From the NCBI GenBank assembly GCA_964636275.1, contig CAZWRN010000002.1, positions 15,469 to 79,468 on the forward strand: a DNA stretch of 64,000 bases. Reading direction: 5' to 3'. How positions within the stretch are numbered: the stretch's first letter is position 1; every line of letters starts with the position of its first letter. A model generated the notes under the pieces. It did no database searches. It was not told where the DNA came from and saw only the letters and a list, made by a program, of their open reading frames with translations. This document shows positions 24,217 to 31,618 of this stretch, in pieces. The position numbers and the translations under genes were made by a program. This stretch comes from CAZWRN01 sp964636275. Lineage in GTDB: Bacteria > Patescibacteriota > Microgenomatia > Daviesbacterales > UBA10151.

Positions 24217-25956
24217 TTATTTGGTTTTCTTAAACTGAGTGTTATACATCTCAACAAGTTCTTTTACTGTGGTTGCATCTTCCGCTTTCTTATCAGCATC
24301 TCTAAATTTAACAAGACGCGGAAATCTTAGAGCATAGCCTGTGCCATTTTCATCACGACCGGCGGTATGATTGGGAGAGCGGGTGATCTCATCGGCCAGC
24401 ACTTCAATGACAATTTCCGGTTTGATCCAGACTGATGGCTCCATCACTGCATTTACTCTGGCTGGTTTGTGATCAACTTTTATCTTGTCCGCTCTCTTAT
24501 GGATCTCTCGCCATTCATCATCACTTAAGCCAGTACCAATTTTTGAGACGGTCACAAACTCGTCTTTATCTTTGTCATAAAGACCGACCAAAAGTGCTCC
24601 GGCTCCAAATTCTGCCCGCTTGCCCCGGCCATAAATATATCCCAGTATCACACAATCGACAGTGTCTTTAAGCTCACCTGAAGAGTTTCTTTTCTGTTTA
24701 ACCCAATTAAAATTTCTGGCGCCAGCTTCGTATTTAGAATCTGGCCTTTTGACTATCAAACCCTCCAGTCCTTCACTTAGAGCCTCTTCAAACAGAGTCT
24801 GTATCCGGTCTGCATCACTGGTGATCTCGCCTGGCTGAGGAATCAATACTTCATCACCGTGAATCTCTTTGGTCAAATACTTAACTCTCTCTTCCACTGG
24901 TAGGTCCATTAGCGATTTGCCCTCCAGATACATGATGTCAAAGACCATGGCACGCAGAGGCATAGTTTTGGCTGCTTCTTCGATCCCATGTTTTCTTCTT
25001 CTTTTGGTTGTTTCTTGAAATGGCAAAAATTCATTAGATTCAGGATTGTAGGCTAGTGCTTCAGAATCAAAGATAGCGGTTTTAGCTTTAATCTGATTTC
25101 TAACTCCTTCGAGGATATCCGGAAACATCTCGGTTGTCTCTTCCAGGTTTCTGGAAAAAAGCCTCACTTTGTCACCATTTTTGTGGATTTGGACCCGAAA
25201 ACCGTCGTATTTAAACTGGACATGGGCTTTGCCATCAAATTTTTCCAAAATCGCTTTAGGTGTTGGCAACCTTTCAGCCAGTTGAGAACGGATCGGCCGG
25301 CCGACAGTCACCTCCAGATTTTCAACTGCTTTAAGCCCACCATCCCAAAGTTTTTCTCCAATCAAACCCAGGTCCGATACTCGATTGTAAGCACCCTCAA
25401 GCAGTTTACGTTTGGATTTATCACCCAATTTGGCTACAGCAAATGCATCTAAGACTGTCGGGTCCCCTATTCCTAAGCGTGATGTGCCAAGTGGAATTCT
25501 GACGAGATGTTTGGCTTCAATGCCATCAACTTTTGCTAATAGATTTGATAAGGTAGAGATTTTTTTCTCAACCGTCCCATCACCACTGTAACCGGCAATT
25601 TCTTTTAAAGTCTCAAAAACCTCTTTAACACTAATTCCCTGACTCTTGATCATTGATTCCTGACTCAGTTTCTCTGCTACTTTTCCTAAATCTCCAACTT
25701 TTCCATAGTCTTTCAGCACCACCTCTCTATCCACATCATAGGCCCGAGCCATCGAGGCGGCGACATTTTTTTCGGCCATCCCTATCTCTGTCGCCTCATA
25801 AAAAGGGGCTACTCTGCCTTGAATTAGATAGGAAACCATCGGGACTTCAGAAGGGGTAACTTTTTTAAAAAGCTCTGATAAAATCTCAATCAAACTGAGC
25901 CTCGAGGAAGTCTCCTCGAGCTTTTCAAAAAATTGTGACAACTCTTTAAAGGTCAT
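24217..25956 (-). CDS. ATP-dependent DNA ligase (archaeal/eukaryotic type)
   Basis: A 579-residue ligase with the nucleotidyltransferase motif I FKYDGFRVQIHKNG (adenylated Lys249), motif III AIFDSEALAYN, motif IV EGLIVKRP and motif V WVKQKRN. The N-terminal ~230 residues form the helical DNA-binding domain (LVRIPLGTSRLGIGDPTVLDAFA) and the C terminus is the OB-fold (PEIVIEVLADEITRSPNHTAG). It resembles archaeal replicative ligases rather than the NAD-dependent bacterial LigA, which is not visible here. It may serve repair along with EndoQ and TatD nearby. A TACAAT lies seven bases upstream of the start. Confidence 0.92.
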   Translation of the reverse strand: MTFKELSQFFEKLEETSSRLSLIEILSELFKKVTPSEVPMVSYLIQGRVAPFYEATEIGMAEKNVAASMARAYDVDREVVLKDYGKVGDLGKVAEKLSQESMIKSQGISVKEVFETLKEIAGYSGDGTVEKKISTLSNLLAKVDGIEAKHLVRIPLGTSRLGIGDPTVLDAFAVAKLGDKSKRKLLEGAYNRVSDLGLIGEKLWDGGLKAVENLEVTVGRPIRSQLAERLPTPKAILEKFDGKAHVQFKYDGFRVQIHKNGDKVRLFSRNLEETTEMFPDILEGVRNQIKAKTAIFDSEALAYNPESNEFLPFQETTKRRRKHGIEEAAKTMPLRAMVFDIMYLEGKSLMDLPVEERVKYLTKEIHGDEVLIPQPGEITSDADRIQTLFEEALSEGLEGLIVKRPDSKYEAGARNFNWVKQKRNSSGELKDTVDCVILGYIYGRGKRAEFGAGALLVGLYDKDKDEFVTVSKIGTGLSDDEWREIHKRADKIKVDHKPARVNAVMEPSVWIKPEIVIEVLADEITRSPNHTAGRDENGTGYALRFPRLVKFRDADKKAEDATTVKELVEMYNTQFKKTK

Positions 25957-25963
25957 GTCTCAG

Positions 25964-25969
25964 ATTGTA
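25964..25969 (-). promoter_or_regulatory. -10 element, leaderless, DNA ligase gene
   Basis: TACAAT with a seven-base gap (CTGAGAC) to the ATG at 25956. Confidence 0.6.
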
Positions 25970-26030
25970 ATGGATTGATTCTAATCCGGCAACAGTAGCA
26001 ATTCTTACACTCAAATATGATAATTTTTTG

Positions 26031-26408
26031 ATGCCTCGATCTGAACTAATTAGACAAATTAGACCCACTGATGAGATTTTGAAAGCTAACAATTCTGGGA
26101 GAGTTTCCTTACCAGATGATTCAAATCGATCAGCAATAGAAATTGAACTGGCAAGGCAAACATTGGAACTAAGTATGATATTGGCGGATGATATCAGGCA
26201 ATCTTTAACAATATTACGTGTCTCCTTAGAAAGACCGGGAATAGTTGCAATAAACCCTCAACAGCTAGTATCTCAAGTAGAGGACACCGTTCATCGACAT
26301 ATTTTAATGGCTAATGATATTTTTTTGGCTGCTAAGCTCGGAATCCCCAAAACACAGCCAGATATTAGAAATGCCATAAACTTGATGCCAGCCCATTTGC
26401 GTATGTAA
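26031..26408 (+). CDS. Hypothetical helical protein, first gene of a signalling cluster
   Basis: A 125-residue, mostly helical protein. Segment LADDIRQSLTILRVSLERP resembles the helix of a histidine-kinase dimerisation domain in hydrophobic spacing, but the His-Glu pair is Asp-Asp, so it would not be phosphorylated there. It is preceded by TATGAT nine bases upstream and followed by the GGDEF gene on the same strand with its own promoter. I see no other known motif. A role as a non-phosphorylatable partner of the downstream proteins is a guess. Confidence 0.5.
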   Translation: MPRSELIRQIRPTDEILKANNSGRVSLPDDSNRSAIEIELARQTLELSMILADDIRQSLTILRVSLERPGIVAINPQQLVSQVEDTVHRHILMANDIFLAAKLGIPKTQPDIRNAINLMPAHLRM

Positions 26409-26420
26409 GAATAAGACTGC

Positions 26421-26426
26421 TACAAT
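26421..26426 (+). promoter_or_regulatory. Extended -10 promoter, leaderless, GGDEF gene
   Basis: TGC-TACAAT, seven bases before the ATG at 26434, with TTGCGT at 26397-26402 as -35. The TTGCGTATGTAAGA stretch recurs at the promoter of the 27775 gene. Confidence 0.7.
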
Positions 26427-26433
26427 CTATCTA

Positions 26434-27726
26434 ATGTCCGAAAACAAACCTTCCCTGGCTGAGCAAGCAGGCGCTGATTTTTTAAATCATAAAGTCCGCA
26501 TGGAGAAAGCATTAGCAGGACATCGTGAGATTGTTCATCCTAAAAAATATCCCGCTATCACAACGTCTTTGGAGCGACCTGACATAGGACATATGGAGTT
26601 TACGCTTGACCCTGAGCATCCAGGACAATCCTATGAACTAAATAAACGTATGCGCGGTTTAGCTAAAGAAATTGGGCCTGAACATCCACCACTACCAACA
26701 AAAGTACTGGAAGGGATGGCTGCCAGAGATTATGGAAAAGATAAAATCATTGAAGCTGGATCCTATGACCCTTTATGTCGTGAAAAAGGGATAGATTTGC
26801 TGACAAGAGGGGCGGGCTTAGAAAGGCTTAAACAAGCTATCGCCACTATCAGACGAACTCGTCAAGGGTCAATCGCTGTATTTTTTGCTGATTTAGATAA
26901 ATTTAAAAATATTAATGACAACTTTCCGGAAGGACATCCTGGTGGTGACGCTTTGATTAGATGTGCAGCTGAAAGTTTGCAACAAACAGGTACCCGAGAT
27001 ACAGATTTTAGTGTGAGATACGGCGGTGAAGAGCTGATGAAAGTTTTACTAATGGATGGGGATCCAAGGAAGGCTCGAAAAGCTGCAAAAAAACTGGCCT
27101 TGGCATTACAAAAAAGATACGCACTTAACCAGCGAAGAGCACTCGCAACAAAGGGTATATTCCTAGACGAAGCGGACAAACAGCTTCTGGAACGAGATTA
27201 TGGGAATTTTCCCTCTTTAGATGAATTGCAGACGATGAGTATTGGCATTGCTTTTATCTCCGCAGAGGACCCCCGCCTGGATGATCCCACTTTTATAGAT
27301 ATATTGCTTAAAGAAGCCAATGAAGCTGAACATGCGGCTAAAACTGAAAGAAATCGGGTCGCTATCATGAAAGATGGCAAGCCAGTACTGGTAGATCCAG
27401 ATCTGAGTGAACACCCTGTCACAGTAGAAGAGATCTCCCCTGAAGAACAAGCTAAAGTTGAGGCCTTAAGACAGGCTAAACATGCATTCGATCATATCAC
27501 CGGTAATAAACTTGGTGGAGCTATGGGAAAACTTGAATTAGCACTTATGAAAACAGATCCAGAAGATGTGAAAAGATATATCGAAGATGCTCTAGAGGGT
27601 CTGAGTGAGCTGGATGAGGAATTGGATACGGTAACTTCTCTACAAAGATTTATTACTGAACAAGGCCCTGACGGGAAACCAAGACTTAATGTTGAAGCCT
27701 CTTTGGAAAAGCAAGGACAATCATAA
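26434..27726 (+). CDS. GGDEF-domain protein with C-terminal H-box-like helical domain
   Basis: A 430-residue protein. Residues of about 120-315 are a diguanylate-cyclase domain: FADLDKFKNINDNFP (metal Asp, 152-154 region), HPGGDAL, the signature loop RYGGEELMKV (197-201, GGEEL instead of GGEEF) and the MSIGIAF strand. An insert of about 35 residues sits between the signature loop and the SIGIA strand. The N terminus is a soluble helical region, with no membrane segment, so the protein is cytoplasmic. Residues of about 345-420 contain AFDHITGNKLGGAMGKLEL, which resembles a histidine-kinase H-box. Cyclase activity is plausible but unproven. Confidence 0.82.
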   Translation: MSENKPSLAEQAGADFLNHKVRMEKALAGHREIVHPKKYPAITTSLERPDIGHMEFTLDPEHPGQSYELNKRMRGLAKEIGPEHPPLPTKVLEGMAARDYGKDKIIEAGSYDPLCREKGIDLLTRGAGLERLKQAIATIRRTRQGSIAVFFADLDKFKNINDNFPEGHPGGDALIRCAAESLQQTGTRDTDFSVRYGGEELMKVLLMDGDPRKARKAAKKLALALQKRYALNQRRALATKGIFLDEADKQLLERDYGNFPSLDELQTMSIGIAFISAEDPRLDDPTFIDILLKEANEAEHAAKTERNRVAIMKDGKPVLVDPDLSEHPVTVEEISPEEQAKVEALRQAKHAFDHITGNKLGGAMGKLELALMKTDPEDVKRYIEDALEGLSELDEELDTVTSLQRFITEQGPDGKPRLNVEASLEKQGQS

Positions 27727-27762
27727 ATCCCTATTCCTCTTGCGTATGTAAGATTAAACCTA

Positions 27763-27768
27763 TATAAT
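27763..27768 (+). promoter_or_regulatory. -10 element, leaderless, orphan H-box gene
   Basis: TTGCGT (27740-27745), 17-base spacer, TATAAT, six bases (CCGACT), ATG at 27775: a near-perfect leaderless promoter. Confidence 0.75.
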
Positions 27769-27774
27769 CCGACT

Positions 27775-28119
27775 ATGTCCTCCCCAGACAAACCAACTGC
27801 TCAATCGACAACAGCGATTGAACAAAAAGATATGCTTCTTGGAATAACTTATGCAAGTCGTGCTGTGACTCATGAAGCGCTCACTCCTTTAAACATTGCC
27901 ACGGGCTATTTAGAACTTATGGTAGAGGATGCTACGCTCTCTCCTCATCATCGGCAAAACATTCAAGAAGCAATATCTCAAATAATGCGCGCTGCTGACT
28001 CACTTAACAGCTTACCTCGTATACGCCAAATTATCACAACCGAATCACCAGTGGGACCCATGTTAGATATTAAAGCTTCGATCAAGCCGGCTGAAACAAA
28101 ACCTGACACCACGGCGTGA
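27775..28119 (+). CDS. Orphan histidine-kinase dimerisation (HisKA-like) domain protein
   Basis: A 114-residue protein that is almost only a DHp-type helical hairpin: ASRAVTHEALTPLNIATGYL has the H-box order His33-Glu34-x-x-Thr37-Pro38-Leu39, followed by a second helix of matching length (LSPHHRQNIQEAISQIMRAADSL). No ATP-binding catalytic domain follows and none is encoded next to it. It could receive phosphate from another kinase, act as a phosphotransfer module, or be a dimerisation fragment. It follows the GGDEF gene, whose C terminus has a related pattern. Confidence 0.6.
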   Translation: MSSPDKPTAQSTTAIEQKDMLLGITYASRAVTHEALTPLNIATGYLELMVEDATLSPHHRQNIQEAISQIMRAADSLNSLPRIRQIITTESPVGPMLDIKASIKPAETKPDTTA

Positions 28120-28191
28120 ATTTTTGGATCTTCTCCACAGTGCTAATTCCAACCAATTATGATCTTTTTGTTCTTCTCTTTCTTTATACAT
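28063..28191 (-). CDS. Short ORF with strong ribosome binding site downstream of the CAP-domain gene
   Basis: A 42-codon frame beginning MYKEREEQKDHNWLELALW. It is preceded by AAGGAGG four bases before the ATG, much stronger than most sites here, and lies 14 bases after the CAP-domain gene stop. Its last 19 codons run antisense to the end of the orphan H-box gene, which makes it less certain. Charged, Arg-rich C terminus; no known family. Confidence 0.4.
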   Translation of the reverse strand: MYKEREEQKDHNWLELALWRRSKNSRRGVRFCFSRLDRSFNI

Positions 28192-28204
28192 AGGGCCTCC
28201 TTTC

Positions 28205-28678
28205 TTATGGTTTGATAAATACCAGTGAAACGACTGACATCTCTTTCCCCTGAAAATTACCCGTCTGCTCCCCCAGGCCTATTACGGTAAATTGATCAGA
28301 TAGTATGTTGGCTCTGTGGGCCGGTGAATCCATCCAGGCTTTGACCATCTGATAATCATCGGTAAAACCTTTAGCTAGATTTTCCCCGGCTGCCTGATAT
28401 TTCAGATGAGAGGTATTAATCAAATCCCATACCAACTCTCCACTTGGTGACTGATGCGACCAATACTGTTTTTGCATCATATCTCTGACTTTTTTCTGAG
28501 CAATAAAAGAGAGCTCCGCATTGATGGTATATTTTGGTAAGTGATGTTCTGTTCGCTCTCGGTTTATCTCCTCAACTACTCTTTTTTCGTCATAAGCCCA
28601 GGTTGTTTTGACCCCCACAGAGATAACAGTAGTTATTACCGTCATAAATATTAAGATTTTTTTTATTGTTTGTTTCAT
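28205..28678 (-). CDS. Secreted CAP/SCP-domain protein (YkwD-like)
   Basis: A 157-residue protein with a signal peptide (ILIFMTVITTVISVGVKTTWA) and a complete CAP domain: VVEEINRERTEHHLPKYTIN, KKVRDMMQKQYWSHQSPSG, AGENLAKGF, and WMDSPAHRANILSDQF. The conserved His and Glu of the CAP cavity are present in YWSHQ, AGENL and SPAHR. Bacterial CAP proteins are extracytoplasmic and of mostly unknown role. It lies 79 bases downstream of the zinc-ribbon gene on the same strand and may share its promoter. A GC-rich hairpin (GCGGG / CCCGC arms) sits just upstream of the start. Confidence 0.88.
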   Translation of the reverse strand: MKQTIKKILIFMTVITTVISVGVKTTWAYDEKRVVEEINRERTEHHLPKYTINAELSFIAQKKVRDMMQKQYWSHQSPSGELVWDLINTSHLKYQAAGENLAKGFTDDYQMVKAWMDSPAHRANILSDQFTVIGLGEQTGNFQGKEMSVVSLVFIKP

Positions 28679-28757
28679 ATTTTTCTATCAAGCGGGCATC
28701 GCGTGGATAACCCGCCTGACTTTTTGATGATCAACCGCTAAACAGATTGATATTGTT

Positions 28758-28877
28758 TTAATTCTTCTGGCCGCAATTTTTGCACCAGGCTTTGTCGTAG
28801 TTCCAGACCTGCAGCTCACCTCCGCAAGCGGAACATTTATCGTTGAGTAGCCAGACAAATGATTGTAAATAGTTCAT
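28758..28877 (-). CDS. 39-residue zinc-ribbon mini-protein
   Basis: The translation begins MNYLQSFVWLLNDK and continues with CSACGGELQVWNYDKAWC, then KNCGQKN: two CxxC knuckles spaced as in a zinc ribbon. It has an excellent Shine-Dalgarno (AGAAAGGAGAT) seven bases before the ATG, unlike the many leaderless genes here. It is divergent from the Crp/Fnr regulator and faces the same TGTGA palindrome, so it may be a target of that regulator. Likely co-transcribed with the CAP gene. Function unknown; zinc binding inferred from the four Cys. Confidence 0.75.
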   Translation of the reverse strand: MNYLQSFVWLLNDKCSACGGELQVWNYDKAWCKNCGQKN

Positions 28878-28917
28878 CTATCATCTCCTTTCTACAGTTG
28901 TAAGATGCATTCTAGGC

Positions 28918-28953
28918 AAGGTAAGTATTTTTATCAGTAAGATTTATTACCTT
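28918..28953. promoter_or_regulatory. Inverted repeat in the divergent regulatory gap
   Basis: AAGGTAA (28918-28924) and TTACCTT (28947-28953) are perfect inverted copies, with GTAAGATTTATTAC nested at 28937-28950. Possible second operator beside the TGTGA palindrome. Confidence 0.4.
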
Positions 28954-28958
28954 ATAGG

Positions 28959-28974
28959 TGTGATATATCTCACA
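28959..28974. promoter_or_regulatory. Crp/Fnr-type operator TGTGA-N6-TCACA
   Basis: TGTGATATATCTCACA: both half-sites match the classical Crp consensus exactly. It lies between the zinc-ribbon gene and the Crp/Fnr-family gene, centred about 51 bases upstream of the predicted transcription start of the latter. Autoregulation is likely by position. Confidence 0.75.
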
Positions 28975-29005
28975 GTCAAAAATGGATTTATAGGCTAAAT
29001 TATGC

Positions 29006-29011
29006 TATACT
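29006..29011 (+). promoter_or_regulatory. Extended -10 promoter of the Crp/Fnr gene
   Basis: TGC-TATACT; predicted start near 29018, three bases before the hairpin at 29021. Confidence 0.6.
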
Positions 29012-29020
29012 ATAAGTCAT

Positions 29021-29046
29021 AGCTCGGAGTAATCCGGGCTTTTTTT
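29021..29046 (+). terminator. Intrinsic-terminator-like hairpin in the Crp/Fnr 5' leader
   Basis: AGCTCGG, loop AGTAAT, CCGGGCT (one G-U pair), then six T. It ends eight bases before the start codon and sits right after the predicted transcription start, so it may act as an attenuator or 5' stabilising hairpin. Confidence 0.5.
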
Positions 29047-29054
29047 CGGCTATT

Positions 29055-29720
29055 ATGGACTCTGATATACAAAAAAAATTACAGGATTTTTTTAGTCAGT
29101 ATCGCGCTGTTACCTACAAAAAGGGTGACACTATCTACCGACCCGAAGAAACTCCCGATCACATCGCTTATATTAAATCAGGCTACGTCAGACAATATAT
29201 TATTACCCAGGATGGTGAAGAGAGAACGATAAATATATTTAAGCCAATTTTTTATTTTAGTCTGATATTTGCTATGACTGATACTAAAAATAAATATTAT
29301 TTTGAAGCGATTACTCCCGTGGAGATGTGGAAAGCACCCAGAAACGATGTTATCGATTTTATTCATTCTGATCCACAGGTCTTGTTTGAAATAACTAAAA
29401 ATATTTTTCGTGGATTTTCAGATCTACTGCAAAATCTGGAAGCTGCAATTTCTGGGGATGCCTATTCCAAAGTATCAGCGATGATATTGATGATGGCTGA
29501 GCGTTTTGGCAGTCAAGTAGCTCAGATCAATCAAACATATATCACTATCAGCCCGACTCATAAAGATATTGGTGGTTTGCTGGGTTTTAGCCGCGAAACG
29601 GTCAGTATTCAGATGGGAAAATTACAACAACAAGGGATCATCGCACAAGAAAATGGCAAGATATATATCAAAAATCTAGAACAATTGAGAGATGCAGCTG
29701 CAACGTCTCATTCATCCTAA
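29055..29720 (+). CDS. Crp/Fnr family transcriptional regulator
   Basis: A 221-residue regulator with an N-terminal cyclic-nucleotide-binding-type beta barrel (YKKGDTIYRPEETPDHIAYIK, GEERTINIFKP), a dimerisation helix (FEITKNIFRGFSDLLQNLEA) and a C-terminal winged helix (THKDIGGLLGFSRETVSIQ). The recognition helix keeps the Arg-Glu pair of Crp (SRETV) that reads the TGTGA half-site, but the Arg at the Crp R185 position is Ile. No Cys cluster, so it is not an FNR-type oxygen sensor. The effector is unknown. The perfect Crp-like operator just upstream fits autoregulation. Its end overlaps the convergent Fic gene by nine bases. Confidence 0.92.
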   Translation: MDSDIQKKLQDFFSQYRAVTYKKGDTIYRPEETPDHIAYIKSGYVRQYIITQDGEERTINIFKPIFYFSLIFAMTDTKNKYYFEAITPVEMWKAPRNDVIDFIHSDPQVLFEITKNIFRGFSDLLQNLEAAISGDAYSKVSAMILMMAERFGSQVAQINQTYITISPTHKDIGGLLGFSRETVSIQMGKLQQQGIIAQENGKIYIKNLEQLRDAAATSHSS

Positions 29721-30788
29721 AACGTATTTAGCTTTTTTAGTACCTCCAACCTTTTTGACCAGCCCTTTCTCTTTCAAAAATTTCAATTCTCGGAGTACGG
29801 TATCATCAGAATAATCCGGGAAAATTTTTCTAAAATCTTTATTCATCATACTGTCGTGTTTGCGTAAATATTCTAGAATGATCATCTGCCTCTCATTTAG
29901 TTCGATGCCAAAGCCAAATTTGTCTTTGATGTGTGATTCCCGAGAGACTAATTTTACTTTTTCTCTGATTGATTGCACCTCTTTGGCAAAGCCTTCAACG
30001 AAATATTCTAGCCATTCGGTAAGTTCCCTCTCACTTGAATCCAACACCTTCTGCCGAGCAACTTTTTGAATTAATGAATAATATTTCAGTGGGTCCTGAT
30101 CAAAGTATTCATTTAAAGAGATAAAATTGTGATAAAAATATCTGTCCAGTGATAAAGTCAACCAGGTTAAAAGTTGAGCTGTTTTGGAATTGGCTGCCAG
30201 AAATGGATGAATTCTGACGAGTTCAAAATGGACAATTGCTGCTTTGATTACCGGATGAGTATCTTTGCCACTTCGTGAATTTATCCAATTGACCAGGTCT
30301 TCCAGCATATAGGAGATTTCCACTGCAGGCGGAGGTGAATAACTAACCTCCCCGGTTTGAATATTTCTGATGACAATCTGTTTAGATCTGAAGTTTCCAG
30401 AATGTTCTGCCGGTAAGACTTTTTCAGTGATAAGACGATGAATTTCATTGATAGTTTCTATGGTCAGCTGATATGGTCTGCCAGGACCGATCTGTTTAAC
30501 AATTTTTTCAATAAACTGGCACCCTTTTTGATAGGCAAAAAGGTCTTCAACATCTTTTGTCAGAGCATTTACCTCTTTGCCATCCAGCAGCGCTTGAACC
30601 TGCTCAAAAGAAAGTCCATTGCCTTCCAGGCGGGTACCAAAATGAATAGTTCGTTCAAGTGCATCTTTGGCCAGCTTATTTTCCCAGGCCGGTATAATTG
30701 GAGTCGCATCGATGATTTCACGGCCGGCATCGATCTGCCCTATATATCTTAAAATTTCATTGGTAATAGTGTATCTTGGTGTGAACAT
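29712..30788 (-). CDS. Fic-domain protein with degenerate active-site motif and C-terminal winged helix
   Basis: A 358-residue protein. The N-terminal helix carries FGTRLEGNGLSF, resembling the inhibitory-helix motif of Fic proteins. The core has the flap region (EVSYSPPPAVEI) and the catalytic loop HPFLAANSKTAQLL, where the usual HPFxxGNGRxxR has lost both Gly and the Arg; only the His, Pro, Phe and Asn remain. The C terminus is a winged helix (FPDYSDDTVLRELKFLKEKGLVKK). AMP-transfer is therefore doubtful. It could be a DNA-binding regulator that keeps the Fic fold. It is followed two bases later by the dedA gene. Confidence 0.8.
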   Translation of the reverse strand: MFTPRYTITNEILRYIGQIDAGREIIDATPIIPAWENKLAKDALERTIHFGTRLEGNGLSFEQVQALLDGKEVNALTKDVEDLFAYQKGCQFIEKIVKQIGPGRPYQLTIETINEIHRLITEKVLPAEHSGNFRSKQIVIRNIQTGEVSYSPPPAVEISYMLEDLVNWINSRSGKDTHPVIKAAIVHFELVRIHPFLAANSKTAQLLTWLTLSLDRYFYHNFISLNEYFDQDPLKYYSLIQKVARQKVLDSSERELTEWLEYFVEGFAKEVQSIREKVKLVSRESHIKDKFGFGIELNERQMIILEYLRKHDSMMNKDFRKIFPDYSDDTVLRELKFLKEKGLVKKVGGTKKAKYVLG

Positions 30789-30790
30789 AT

Positions 30791-31495
30791 TTAGCTTTGA
30801 GATTTTTTATATGTCAAAGAGACAATCAAAATTCCGATAAAAATCATTGACAGAAGTAAAGTGTACTTTTTGATAATTACTAAAACCATATCCCCTAAAG
30901 CATAGACCAGCAAACTCCATGATATGACCCAAAAACAGATTGAAAACAGGGATATCAGTCCAAACATCGTGATTTCAAGTCTGGATGCCCCAGCTGCCAG
31001 CGACATATAGGCACCCAGGTTTGGGTTGATAAATGAGATAAAAATACTTCGCCCGCCATTTTTTTTAAGTTCTTGTTTGGCTTTATCAAAGACACCTCCC
31101 TGCCCAAATCTTTTGAGCAAGTCACTAAAACCATAATATCCGACTAGGTAATCAATAGTAAAACCAATGACAATACCACTGATGACAGCCAGCATGACAA
31201 AAGGCAATTCTGTCTCACCAGTTCGAGCAAAAACTATTCCTAAAGCCAAGGCTACCTGACCTGGAGCAAACAGATTTATTAATACTAGACTTTCCAGAAG
31301 AGCAGCTACAAACAGTATTTCGTAGCCGTAGGTTGCATAGTATTTTGAAAATAGATTGACCAGCTCTTCTGAGGTAGGCAAAATACCCCGAATGAAAAAA
31401 AGAAACAAAGCATAAGCAACCAGTAATAAGGCAGGAAGGATGATATCTGATCCTATAACCATTTGCGTAAATCGACGAATTGGATGAGCGTTCAT
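30791..31495 (-). CDS. DedA family membrane protein
   Basis: A 234-residue integral membrane protein of the DedA/SNARE-associated (VTT) family, members of which act in undecaprenyl phosphate or phospholipid translocation. Features seen are about five hydrophobic helices, the re-entrant segment LLESLVLINLFAPGQVALALG with the family's Glu and Pro-Gly, GFTIDYLVGYYGFSDLL and the second re-entrant SIFISFINPNLGAYMSLAAG, where the common FxRF...PG motif is altered (FINPNLG). Such a carrier-lipid flippase would fit the uppS gene elsewhere in the window. Confidence 0.82.
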   Translation of the reverse strand: MNAHPIRRFTQMVIGSDIILPALLLVAYALFLFFIRGILPTSEELVNLFSKYYATYGYEILFVAALLESLVLINLFAPGQVALALGIVFARTGETELPFVMLAVISGIVIGFTIDYLVGYYGFSDLLKRFGQGGVFDKAKQELKKNGGRSIFISFINPNLGAYMSLAAGASRLEITMFGLISLFSICFWVISWSLLVYALGDMVLVIIKKYTLLLSMIFIGILIVSLTYKKSQS

Positions 31496-31539
31496 AAGCT
31501 AGAACAGAAGCAATCAGTACTAAGCAAGCGGTTTTTTAT

Positions 31540-31572
31540 CTTTTTGCTTATCTCTTTTTGCTTATCTCTTAT
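31540..31572. repeat. Short tandem repeat between dedA and recF
   Basis: CTTTTTGCTTATCT repeated nearly twice, in the 123-bp gap. Otherwise nothing recognisable in this gap. Confidence 0.5.
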
Positions 31573-31618
31573 TACTAATTATCGCATATTTCCCGCAGAA
31601 AAGTTGGTGGATATCGAT

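Noticed and set aside
28685..28725. GCGGG...CCCGC hairpin upstream of the CAP-domain gene as a terminator
   Set aside because: On the minus strand no T-run follows; the T-run is on the plus strand where no gene ends. Left as an unexplained hairpin.
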